Positions 33,478 to 43,459 of a stretch of 64,000 nucleotides of DNA are shown here, piece after piece (the stretch's first letter is position 1; each line of letters begins with the position of its first letter). A program made the translations under genes and the position numbers. Source of the DNA: Apoderus coryli (Eukaryota; Arthropoda; Insecta; Coleoptera; Attelabidae); NCBI GenBank assembly GCA_911728435.2, contig OU452198.1:35183902-35247901 (forward strand), given 5' to 3'. A model generated the notes under the pieces. The model was not told the DNA's origin. It searched no databases and worked only from the letters and a program-made list of their open reading frames with translations.

Positions 33478-33850
33478 TTTAAAGAAGTAGTCCATTCTAA
33501 AGTGGAGTGAATGTATTGTAGCAGGAAATAAAACGTCAGACTCCACGAAATCAGTTTAACACATTACACTTAATGTGTTATGTCGATTAAAGCACCAAAC
33601 ATGTTTCGAAGCTCACTAGCTTCATCATCAGTGGTAACATTTAGTAGAGAAACTGTATTTTGTAAATATTACATTAGTATGACTATATTAAGAGTAATGT
33701 GTTGAAGTCACCTCGAGGAAAATTCTTGTTAAAACTATGAAATTAAATTTTACGTTATTACATATTGCTGTTTTTCTTTTTGATCATTTTTTAAAAATTG
33801 AATTTTTATAAAATTTTTATTTTATTTATATGGTTGTTTTCTACGCAGCA
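33478..33850 (-). mobile_element. hammerhead element, 373 bp, about 10-bp TSD
   Basis: Absent from the related transposon copy at 59.7-60.7 kb, so its boundaries are defined by an empty site. Flanks repeat TTGGATTAAT / ATGGATTAAT. The minus-strand 3' end shows the complete family tail: TTTCGTGGAGTCTGACG, the complementary ACTCCACTTTAG, and AATGGACTACTTC. It contains one intact hammerhead (33592-33636) and, unlike other copies, no inverted second arm. Confidence 0.8.
33592..33636 (-). ncRNA. hammerhead ribozyme, ACAUGU type
   Basis: ACCA, CUGAUGA, U, stem II GAAGC/GCUUC (loop UAGUGA), GAAA, ACAUGU, U17, UGGU. Stem I and stem II both differ from other copies with pairing retained. Confidence 0.8.
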
Positions 33851-34284
33851 ATGGATTAATGATTAGAGTTTGCAAATAAATATAATATGAATGAAACATA
33901 ATTTTTGGCAACGTATTATTTTCTCAGATTAATCTAAATATAATCGGATGGACATCATATGGTATGGCGAAGACTTAATGTGGAATTTACGAAGAAAATT
34001 TGTGTTCGACAGTAAAACACGGTGGCAGAATATTGTAACCATGATCTGTTCAATAGTTTTTCTTAGTTTAATAAAATGTAAGAAGATCTATCAAATTACA
34101 TAATAACTTTTAATCACACCTCAAGTGGATGAAGCTTTTTCCCTCAGTGTATACAGTGACGCGATACGTTATGATGTTATACGACAGGAGCGGAACACGT
34201 TGGGAGTTTAAGCATCAATATTTATATGAGCAAATATATTTATCATCAGTTAAGGTCTGAAAATAATGAAGTGACGAATACACT

Positions 34285-35581
34285 TATTTTAAAAAGCATG
34301 TTTGAATTAACTAAGGTTCCGGTTTCTACTATTAATCTAGTTATCAGAAAAGGGGTTGCTGTAGATCACTCTGTTAAAAGAAAACGGCAAAATCAAAAAT
34401 AACAGTACATAAAACGGCTTGAGTGGCTCAAGTTTGAATTTGTTGTTAAGTTCCATTTTGCAACCTTCAAAAACCGATTAATGATATGCTCCAAACCTAC
34501 GTATTTAAAAGAGAAATTAATATTTAGACACCATATTTATTCTGTAAATATCCGTTGCCAGAGTTTATTGACTATGCCTCGTTTTCATACCGCGATTTTC
34601 AAAAAATCTTTTACTTGGAATGCTGTTAAACTATACAATAATTTGAATTCTGAAAATAAAGTATTAATTGTAAGCCAGTTTCGTAAAAAAATAAGAAAAG
34701 AGCTAATGATGGAATGCTATTTCTCACTTTAGTTTATTTTGTGTTTACTGTATGCTGATTTTTCTTTTTTATGTAAAATGGTTCGCCGCAAATTTTGTAT
34801 TATGTAATTTCATGGATTTGTTAGTTTTTGTTTTCTATGTATAATTATACTCTGCTATCATTTATTTAGTTTTAGCTATCATTGACTGTTGTTTTTTCTT
34901 TTTGTACTTATATAATGTGAATTTGTACACATCACGGGCTCATTGTTTTTATATATTTTTTTTTCTAGTACTGTTATATTATGGTTAAGTGGAAGAATAG
35001 CTTAATGCTAAACTTCGCCATAATTACATGACTAATCTTGTTAACTTTATTTTACTTTATTATTATTTTTTTTAATTTACTTTATTTTTTTTTATATTTT
35101 TTTTTGCATCAATAAAGACGATTATTATTATTATTATTAAAAAATTAAAAATATGGACGATGCCGGAAAGGAATGTATTCGAAGAACAATTCATAATTTT
35201 TATAAAGAAAATACAGTCTTTACTGATTTCGAATAAACTGAGCGAATAATTATAATTATCGATCTTGGGAAACTTTAAGAGGTATTTTATTAGAGTGCTG
35301 ATTTAAATATAAGAAAATTAATAACCGTTGATTAATAATGGAATCTCGCCGTATTGTGGAAATGCGCGAGGAATATTTGCGAGTCAAAGAGAACGATAAT
35401 ATATCTTGACGAGACGTGGTTTGATACGCATGATACTGTGAAGTTCGGTTGGGTATCCATGACTCAGAATTGTCCTTTAAATGCTCCATGTTCAAGGGGA
35501 AAACGCCAAAAACATAAGACGGACTACCACGAAGACATGACCGCAAATTTGTTTCAAAAATGGTTTAAATCATTTGTTTAA
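34285..35581 (+). pseudogene. DDE transposase, split by a LINE insertion
   Basis: The N-terminal part before the insertion reads KSMFELTKVPVSTINLVIRK then AVDHSVKRKRQN, an HTH followed by a basic stretch. After the LINE (34401-35140) it resumes with MDDAGKECIRRTIHNFYKEN. After decayed sequence comes RTIIYLDETWFDTHDTVKFG and a C...NAPCSRGKR segment (35390-35508), the first catalytic Asp region of an insect DDE family with the YLDETW hallmark. Several stops lie between 35230 and 35340. The C-terminal half of the catalytic domain is missing. Confidence 0.7.
34401..35140 (+). mobile_element. 5'-truncated LINE with (ATT)n tail and 13-bp TSD
   Basis: Inserted inside a transposase frame. Flanks AAAATCAAAAATA (34388-34400) and AAAATTAAAAATA (35141-35153) form a target duplication with one mismatch. 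The 3' end is AATAAAGACG followed by (ATT)n at 35121-35139. The frame 34481-34732 gives MPRFHTAIFKKSFTWNAVKL and NSENKVLIVSQFRKKIRKEL, the C-terminal tail typical of Jockey/CR1 LINE polymerases. A T-rich 3' UTR fills 34735-35110. Dead on arrival. Confidence 0.8.
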
Positions 35582-35784
35582 ATAAATAGAAATCAAATGT
35601 TATGCCAATTGAGTTGGTTTTTGATTGTGGCAATGGCGTTTCAACTAAATTCAAATAAGTATGATGATGAGTAGTAATACGAATATAGTCAAATAATTTT
35701 ACTTTTAACAATTTTGAGTTTTAGTATATATAAAGTTATTTGACTTTACACATAAAAATGTTTTTTCCTTTTAATGGAATCAAT

Positions 35785-36005
35785 GCATTTCTCATACATA
35801 AATCAATAATAATAATAACGATTCATAGCTTTCGTAACTAACTAACCACTGATGATGGGTCATGTGCTCCGAAACATGTATGATTGTAAATAATTTGTAG
35901 ACGAATCTATTAAATTTGTTTCGTGGAGGTAGACTTTTATTTCCTAAATTAATCACATCATTCAACTCCACTTTATCATGGACTACTTCTTTAAAATTTC
36001 TGATT
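35785..36005 (+). mobile_element. hammerhead element, plus orientation
   Basis: A hammerhead (35843-35887) is followed by the full 3' tail: TTTCGTGGAGGTAGAC, complementary AACTCCAC, and ATGGACTACTTCTTTAAAAT ending near 36003. The 5' boundary is unclear. The long minus-strand frame over this region (35792-36109) is a shadow. Confidence 0.65.
35843..35887 (+). ncRNA. hammerhead ribozyme, ACAUGU type, weak stem I
   Basis: ACCA, CUGAUGA, U, stem II GGG/CUCC, GAAA, ACAUGU, A17, UGA. Catalytic core intact; stem I pairs only two bases before a mismatch. Confidence 0.6.
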
Positions 36006-36009
36006 GAAT

Positions 36010-37435
36010 TGCAGTTCACAATTCTGCAAACTGGTCGAATAATGTGCGTGAAAGACCATAACGTGTGAGTATGCTTACGCAAAAATACGCAACCCTTGAC
36101 ACACTGCAAGTATTAATCAAACAGCCTCGGTATTGCCCTTAGAAACGTATTTATTTGTGGACTGAAGTGCGCTAGTTTAAACCAAAAAACCACACGGCTA
36201 AAATAAAAAAAAACAGAGGATCGTTTGCACACACAAACACAAGGTCCGTGGACGTCGTTAAAAATCTATTAAGTATAACTTTGAGATTTATCTTTGCTGT
36301 CAGGGGATTTTGTCAGTTCGTGGGTAAAAAATGAAGGGACCTTATTTCTTTTAACAAGATTATTGGGATGAAAATATATTTTAACGTGAAATTATCATTT
36401 TTAGTGGTTGTAAAAATGCATGTTAGATATTTTCTAAAGTTTTGGATGATAAATAGGTGTTATAGAAAAATGGATATATAAGTATGTTTTGTTTTAGAAT
36501 TTTGGAGATGGAATTCTTTCATTATGTAGGTATTAGGTATCTTTTTGTGGTCAAAACGAAATTAAATCTAATATTAGGTATTTTTAAATAGTTTAGATTC
36601 TTATGTTTTGTGATCTTTATCAAATTTTACATTTTGAACATGTGTAGGTTGTGATTAATGTTATTTATCAGATTAAAATATATAACGGCTGTCCTACAAA
36701 ATTAAATACGGTCGAACCTTTATATAGTGAAAGACCAAAATGTCAACCGAAATTGCACTATACGAGTTTTTCACTATACAGGGTTATTCACGCTTTATCG
36801 CGCGGAATATTGTGGCCAAACGTGTGGGCATCTACTATGGCTACTTTTTAAAATTGGTTTCTTATTATACAGGGTGGCACAAGTAACCTAAGAGTATCAA
36901 AGTTATGTTTTTTTAAATAGAATCCCCTGTATATTATTGCACTTTTAGATCCTCTGATCAAATTAAGAGTCAGTTTCATTAAAGTTTATAATACCTAAAC
37001 CTTAACGTTTTTTAAATAAATTGAATTTTGTCCAAATTTCATCTTTCAAATACCCCCGTATGCTACTATAAATATTTATTTCAAATCCGACCTTATTTTA
37101 AGCTTAATGCGCTAAATTAATTTTCCTTAATGTGCCAAAGCTAATGATACACATTAATGTGCTCAAAAATAAACACAGTTAGCATCAACCTTAATGTTAG
37201 GACCTGATGGTCTATGCCATGTATTGTCATACTTAACGTTTGTTTACTCTTTCAGAAACGTTAATAACTGTAATTTTAAAATCATCATCATTTCATTAAG
37301 CCACATTATGTGACTGACGGTCGGTTAGGGTTTGTGATATTGTGGTTTGAGAATAATATAATATATAAAATTATAATATAGGTATTATGGAATGAACTCA
37401 ATAATAATTAAATTGGGACGTGTTTGAAAAAACGC
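36010..37435. other. unassigned DNA
   Basis: No gene recognised. TATACAGGGTGGCACAAG (36868) and TCCCCTGTATATTA (36923) look like transposon-end relics. Confidence 0.4.
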
Positions 37436-37529
37436 TCGGACATGTCGATTGGTACTTTTAGGTGCGCATTTCTTTCAACAGAAACTTTTGATACAGGAGG
37501 TGTCGTGTAACATTGGCCTTTTTCGAGCA

Positions 37530-37645
37530 AAATCATCCTAAGCGACGAAGCACATTTTCACCATGATGGGTTTGTTAATCGCCAAAACTGGCGCTTTTTT
37601 TTTGTGAGAACCCACATGTGATTTTTGAAAAACAAATTGAATTGG
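37530..37645 (+). pseudogene. short DDE transposase fragment
   Basis: The plus strand reads LSDEAHFHHDGFVNRQNWRF (37537 on), then a one-base slip and ENPHVIFEKQIEL. This is the first catalytic Asp region (SDEAHF...G.VN.QN.R.W..ENPH) of DUF4817-class transposases. It abuts the 3' truncation point of the RTE LINE. Confidence 0.7.
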
Positions 37646-37649
37646 TTTT

Positions 37650-39950
37650 TGAAAAACAAATTCTACACTTTATTTTTTTGAAGTGGTCCCATGATTCACT
37701 GAGGTTACAACCAACATAAGTAAAACTGCGCACTCTCTTTATATACAGCACACCGCGTTGATTAGGGGACTTACTTATAACCACGTATCTGGTCTTCTTA
37801 ATATTCAGTTCTAACCCGTATTGTTCGTTTGTGTGTGTAACTCGGTTGGTAAGTTCCTGTAGCCCCTCCAAGTCATCGGCTAGGAAAACCGTGTCGTCGG
37901 CATATCTAATATTGTTGATCCACTCACCATTCACCTTAACACCGCCTGTGGTGTCTTCCAGTGCCTCCCTAAATATTTTCTCCGAGTAGAGGTTGAACAA
38001 TAAGGGAAGACCTATGGTTGCTTTCTGATTCCAATAAAGATTGGCAATGATCCTTATGTCCTTTTCATCTAAGCCCGTTTCACGAAGAACTTTTATCATC
38101 GTTTCGGGGTGACAGCAATTCATATTCCTACATCGTTGTATAAGAACTTGTATGACAAATAGGAATGCTTCTCGAGTACCGATGCTGTTGCGAAATCCGA
38201 ACTGTGATTGGCCCATATATTCTTCGCATTTATTATATAGGCGGGCATGAATTACCTTCCGTATTGTTTGTATTATCAGGTTTTTCTGGACGCTGATCAT
38301 CTTTGAAGAGTTCAAGTATGTATTTCTGCCATGTTTTTAGTTTTTCGTTCACTTCATTGACAAGCTTGCCTTGTTCATCCATAATGATTTCTGTTGTTCT
38401 TTTTTTGTGTCTGCCTGTGACTTCTTTGATTTTATTATATATATTAAACGTGTCATGCTTACAATCAAGTTCTTCAATCTCTTGACATTTCTCACTCATC
38501 CATCTTTCTTTAGATTCTCTGATTTTTTGTTTAATGGCACTATGAATTCACCCTTCGTCTGTCTTCCATCATCTCCAAGATTTCGTCGGTCATCCACTGC
38601 TTCTTCTTTTGTTGATTATTAGTAGAAGTCAGGAATTGCTCGCAAGCCTGGGTCACCGATTCTTTGAAAGCTGTCCACGTGTATTCTATTTGAGCTTCCT
38701 CTAGTGTTGTCTTTTGTCATTCTGCACTTATCGCCCTTTCCACTGCATGCTGTATTTCCTTATCCTGCAGCTTATCAATATCATATTTTTTCTTATTCAT
38801 TGTGGCTTGGGCAATCTGAGTAGTTCGTGGTTTAGCTCTCAGTACGCAGACTATGGGAGTGTGATCAGATGGAACATCTGCTACTGGATAAGATTTGACC
38901 GATATTATGCTGTTTCGAAACCTCTGATTAATCAGGATAAAATCTATTTGATTTCTCACGATATTATCTGGTTTGTCCGCTGGTGCTTTCCAAGTTTACA
39001 AGCGTCGTGGTGGTAGTTTGAACAATGTATTTGTTATTACCATGCGTTCCTCTCTACAGAATTGTGCCAGTCTGTCTCCTCTTTCGTTCCTCCGTCCTAG
39101 ACCAAAGTCACCCACTATTTCGTCCTCCTTTCCGTGTCCAACCTTAGCATTGAAGTCTCCCCTCACCATGTTTACCTCTCTTGCTTTAACGTTTTTAAGT
39201 ACTTCTGTTATTTGAGCATAAAGGTCTTACACTTCCTCTTCACACAGGGCATATATTTGTATAAGATTTATGTTCCTCTGAGCTTTAGCAAAATAACCCT
39301 GTCAGAGTATGGCACGCAGCTAATAATGGAAGGTTTCAACCCCTTCCTCACGATAAATCCAACTCCCTACAGGTGGTTTCTCTATTCGTTTCCAGCATAA
39401 TAAACTATATAATCTCCTATCTGGCATTCTCCGCTTCCTCGCCATCTAATTTCACTGATACCCATCACGTCAATACTCAATCTGTTCATTTCCTTTATTG
39501 TGTTATGAATTGTTCCTGCTTCAAACATACCTCTGACATTCCAGGTGCAAATTTTCAGCGCCGGCCGGGAGATTCTTCGCACCCTCTGACCATTGAAGGT
39601 CTGCCCGGGACTGAGGGCCATTCTTGCAGTTTTTCCGGCCATGAAGATTTTCCTGGGAAGAGTTAGTGTAGTGGTTTTCCGTTGCCTTCTACACCGCTGT
39701 ACAAACGCCGTTTCAGTGGATGCCACTCCGCCGTTTGCTGTCTGAAACACAGCCAATAATGTTTCTCAAATTTATGCCTGTGGACAGTTTTGAGACAGGC
39801 AGCTGCCGCTGCTCAGTGCTAGTTTTGGTCCGCCCCGAGTATTTCATTTCCTCGGTACCACCCATATCTGGGAGGCCTGCCCCTATCCGCCACCTGGGGA
39901 GGCGCCCGATGGGGGACTAGCAACCCCACACGGGTATAGCGTGGATAATT
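37650..39950 (-). pseudogene. RTE-like LINE (craniofacial development protein 2-like type), 3'-truncated and decayed
   Basis: In minus-strand order: a GC-rich 5' leader with CCCGATGGGGGACTAGCAAC seen inverted near 39905; LTLPRKIFMAGKTARMALSP; then the AP endonuclease LKICTWNVRGMFEAGTIHNT, IDVMGISEIRWRGSG, RGDFNAKVGHGKED and NQIDFILINQRF with SDHTPIV. The linker follows (DEQGKLVNEVNEKLKTWQKY ... LELF, 38233-38499). The RT comes next: IIQTIRKVIHARLYNKCEEY, GQSQFGFRNSIGTREA, then IRYADDTVFLADDLEGLQEL (catalytic YADD) and ELNIKKTRYVVISK, ending at SFTYVGCNLSESWDHFKKIK. Stops and frameshifts separate endonuclease, linker and RT; a PQG-containing stretch is deleted before YADD. The C-terminus is cut near 37650. 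All plus-strand frames here are shadows. Confidence 0.85.
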
Positions 39951-39954
39951 TGAA

Positions 39955-41580
39955 ATATTTTGATATATCCCAAATTCCTAGTCAATTATGCCAAATGTAT
40001 AAAAACAAAACTGCAGACCTGACGGGTACATTTAGTTTGACGCGGATACTCAAAATGTCAACTTTCTCTCATTAATAGAGATGCAAGAAATGTATCGTTT
40101 GCGTTTTAAGGTTGATATATTGTCTGCAATCAAGGCAAACGTCGCAAGACTGGCCAAAAGTTAAAGCTCTCAGGACCAGCCACTGAGTGCAGTTTAGCTA
40201 AGAACCTTTGTGCAATAAATGTCTCTGGGAAACGTGCAACCATCCAAAAGACATTAAGGAACTTGTTCCTTTGCGATGGCAACAATGCTATAGTGGCAAA
40301 GTAGCCAAACTAGTGAGAACAAAAAAGTTTGAAAGCAGAAAGGAAGATGCCATCCAAAACCAACTGCAAAGCCAAAGTTGCCATTAGCAGAGAATCCTGG
40401 CAGATAATACATTTCTAACCTTAGGTGTTGACTGGCTCAGTTAGACAAATTAAATAAATTATATCTTGCTCTGGACATAGAAAATCTGGAAAGTGTCTTA
40501 CAAAACTCAATGTATTTATCTTGGTATCCCGATGCAGTGTCTCTCTGGATATGGATTCTTAAGCGACATTTTAGTAATTCCTGACGATAGCTTGGTCGTA
40601 GTTGGCACCTTGGTCTCTTGAATCTTATTGAGAGTACTGTACCGCTTCGTCTTTCAATGTTTCTACTTCTAATCTATTCCCAACCAATTCAAACATGGTA
40701 TCAGCTTTATATACCCAGTTAAAACAATCTGAATCACGTGCGTTTTGAATAAGGACTCATCTCTGTACTTTGCTCTTCTTATTTTCCGATTTATTTTTCG
40801 GAAACCCTGTAGGTACATATTTAAAATTCTCTTATTCAAAATTTCTCTAGTTATACCTCAATATCGTCATATCTTCTGATAAAACGTGCAGAATATGATA
40901 TTTCTGCACACAATTCAAACACAGGCATGTTAATATCTTTTTGTGTTTTCAAATCGTTAATAGCATATCATTAGGTTAAGAAGCCCAGGGTCTGCTTTAA
41001 GAATTCTATTATCGACTGTAACAACGTAGCAAATGATCGGTTTCTCGATCATCATAATTGCAGACTATAAATCTGCATATCATTTCTGCACGTCTGTCTT
41101 CGATGTCGTGTAGCACACAATGTGCAGCGGGTTTAAAGCAGAGCTTCTCAAAAAGTGGACGAGTTGATAATGGGAAAAGTACTTTTATCCCATAAATAAG
41201 TGAGGATATCGACAGGACCGTGGCAGGACAGGTCGATCATGATGGATCTCACCTGCGCTTTGCCCAAGAGGAGAGAGATTCATGCGGTTGGATTTCTCTA
41301 TAAATTGATTCATATCAATAAAGATAGCCCATTCCCGTTGGGCTGTGTGAGATTTCTAGTTCCCCGTTTTGTGGCTAGAGGTTTGGCTACTTTTTTTTTA
41401 TAGCGCCAGCTAGGCAAACTTTCTCTATCAGAGTCCTGTGTACTTCATGTGCTCGGTGTTCAATCGCGTCTGTGGCGACTGTGATCTCCATTTATTATCA
41501 CTTCCTCAAGTTGTTAGTGACCATGTGAACATAAACACACACACCAAGTAACAGTGAGCGACAGATTGTAATTTCATTTA
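39955..41580. other. unassigned DNA
   Basis: Nothing secure. At 40200-40250 a CNKC....C-like stretch hints at a LINE ORF1 zinc knuckle but is too broken to call. Confidence 0.35.
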
Positions 41581-41589
41581 GGCGAACTT

Positions 41590-42075
41590 CAAAATCTTTC
41601 AAGAGAACGTATTGTGCCAAAAATATGGCTAGGAATAATTCTGCCACACGGGTTATAGTCGTGATCTGAACACACCCGACCTTCACCTCCTCTCCATCTA
41701 AAGAAACCTCTTCAGGGAGTGCGTTTCAACGCTGGAAAAGCTCCAAAGAGAAGCAACCCGACAGATTCGGATGCAGAACGGGACATTGAACGCTGGCAAG
41801 CGTACGCAATAATAAGGGAGGAATGGATATTATTCTTCAACAATATTAGGAATGTACCAGTCTCACTACGTGCCTCAAAATCTTGTCAAGAGAGTGTATT
41901 GTGCGAAAAATACGGCTAGGAACAACTCTGCCATACTGTCCTGATCTGAACTCACCTAATGTTGATCTCTTCAGGCTGATGAAACTTTTTCATAGGGTGC
42001 ATTTTTCGACACTGAAAGAGCTCCAGATTATTTTCAGTAGCTGCCAAAGTTACTTTCCTGTTCGAAATTAGTTAC
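41590..42075 (+). pseudogene. two diverged copies of a mariner-type transposase C-terminus
   Basis: 41883-42071 reads LGTTLPYCPDLNSPNVDLFR then LMKLFHRVHFSTLKELQIIF, matching the LPYSPDL.P.D..LF....H.L.....F pattern of mariner transposases around the third catalytic residue. About 290 bp upstream (41590-41730) a second, more decayed copy has the same nucleotide landmarks (CAAGAGAACGTATTGTG, AAAATATGGCTAGGAA, GATCTGAACACACC) in the same order. They are tandem paralogous relics, both lacking the rest of the transposase. Confidence 0.6.
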
Positions 42076-42079
42076 TTAG

Positions 42080-42425
42080 AGAAATTCTTCCAAATTTAAA
42101 TCTCTTATATACACCGACGACACCGATGCCTCAGACATGGGCTTCATCATCATGCTTTCCGAGTAAAACTTGCAAATTAAAAGAAATAAAAATGTGTAGT
42201 GCCCATTTAAATAAGGATGGCTCCCATAATAATAGAAGAACGATATCTGTTGGTGACTTTTACATGCAATATAACCAAATTAAAATCTTGACCTGAAAAA
42301 CTGAAAACTTCAATCGTCAACTTCAAACTACATATTGGCATAAAGAAACATGCAATCTTAGAAACACCATAGTAAACTTCCCAATAGCGTAGAGATACAA
42401 AAAATCATTTACTGAAAAATTGTAA
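42080..42425. other. unassigned DNA
   Basis: No gene recognised. Confidence 0.4.
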
Positions 42426-42720
42426 TTATTAATCACCGGCTAAACTTCTTTCCTTAAGAAATGGGAAATCGGCAACATTAATACTTGTATTAATAACAGA
42501 TTTTCCAGTTTTCATTTTAAAAATATATAAATAATAATAAATATTAGCTACTTCAATTTTATTATTAAGAGATTCTTCAATGTATTCTTCAGCAACAGTT
42601 GCCGACTTCCATCCCCCATGCCCCTTTAAAATAGTAAAATCAGCGCCAGAGTCAACCAAAATTGTCGCAGAGGGCCGGCGAAAACAATGCCCTTTATATC
42701 CTCCAGGATTTGGTAATTTT

Positions 42721-43239
42721 CTTAAAGTAGTCCATTTCAATGAAGACTGGGCTCTATTTGGAAATGAAACGACGTCTACTCCACAAAATAGGATATGTAT
42801 ATATGTTCAAATCAAAGGAAGAACAGAGCCAGTCATGGTTCGGAATATCTGGAGTGGTATATAACATAGAATTTAAATACATTTAGATCTTTTTATTGGT
42901 TATACATGGAAAATTCAAACATTTATAGGCATCCTGTGAAAAGAAAAATTTTAAATAAAATTATTATTGTTATAAATAATAAAATATAAGTTACATATTG
43001 AATTTTGATCGTTGAATTATTTCTTTTTGTATATCATTTTAAGTTAATAATATAGAAATTGAGATAATTAAATGTTGCTCATTGCCAATAAATTTAGTTT
43101 ATACAATATAAAAACGGAATGAAAATTTCCATTTCATGTGATATGCCACTGAAGATGTAATAGAATATTCCGAAACATGTCTGGCTATGTTGTTCCTTTG
43201 ATTTAAACATATATAAATAACGTAGACGTTGTTTTATTT
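42721..43239 (-). mobile_element. hammerhead fold-back element inside the recombinase
   Basis: Flanked by CCAGGATTTGGTAATTTT (42703-42720) and CCAAAATTTGGTAAATTT (43240-43257), an 18-bp duplication with three differences, both encoding the NLPN segment of the recombinase. The minus-strand 3' end is at the left (AATGGACTACTTTAAG with TTTTGTGGAGTAGACG upstream); the right end is the inverted tail truncated after AACGTAGACGTTG. It carries an intact-core hammerhead (43143 plus) and a deleted one (42826-42858 minus). Confidence 0.8.
43143..43188 (+). ncRNA. hammerhead ribozyme, ACAUGU type, GUC site
   Basis: GCCA, CUGAAGA, U, stem II GUAAUA/UAUUCC (one mismatch), GAAA, ACAUGU, C17, UGGC. A GUC cleavage triplet is the most efficient natural type. 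Confidence 0.7.
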
Positions 43240-43459
43240 CCAAAATTTGGTAAATTTACATATTTGGCAACAGTTTAGCCATTTTACCACTTGTTTGCAG
43301 CTTTTTCCTTTTTGATATTTAAAGAACAAAAGAGAATTTTCGACCTTTTTTGGCCTTAATGCATAATATTTCCTATAGAGTTCTATGTATGTCTGATTTT
43401 TCACAACCGATCTCCTATGATTGCTGCTCTCGGCTGGCGCCTCGCCCATCAAATTCCAT

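Larger units (their letters stand above)
33240..35600 (+). mobile_element. DDE transposon copy with nested LINE and hammerhead insertions
   Basis: 33240-34270 matches 59963-60640 over about 600 alignable bases (landmark CTACCGGGGCTATCCGTTCC at 33304 and 60010), except for a 373-bp hammerhead element inserted at 33478-33850. The transposase relic starts near 34285 and resumes at 35154 after a LINE insertion (34401-35140). The family's terminus CAGG.TT.ACTATCA.TCAG is seen at the 59731 copy; termini are not visible here. Confidence 0.65.
42429..43452 (-). pseudogene. second tyrosine recombinase, interrupted by a hammerhead element
   Basis: The 5' part (43258-43452) reads TYIELYRKYYALRPKKVENS, LLFFKYQKGKSCKQVV and, in the next frame, VAKYVNLPN. 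The 3' part (42429-42720) reads KLPNPGGYKGHCFRRPSATI, LVDSGADFTILKGHGGWKSA and TVAEEYIEESLNNKIEVANI. H-C-F-R, the second H (GHGGW) and the EEYIEE tyrosine are all present. The 519-bp gap is a fold-back insertion (42721-43239). N-terminal domain and first catalytic Arg are missing upstream of 43452. Same family as 28214-29313 but clearly diverged. Confidence 0.8.

Noticed and set aside
36700..36790. Pogo/Tigger-like terminus (GTCGAACCTTTATATAG)
   Set aside because: No matching inverted end or transposase nearby.
37575..39920. Numerous plus-strand open frames of 60-100 codons
   Set aside because: They overlap the minus-strand RTE endonuclease/RT with recognisable motifs; they are antisense shadows.
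40130..40330. LINE ORF1 (gag-like) zinc knuckles
   Set aside because: Only one CxxC-like pair with stops around; too weak.
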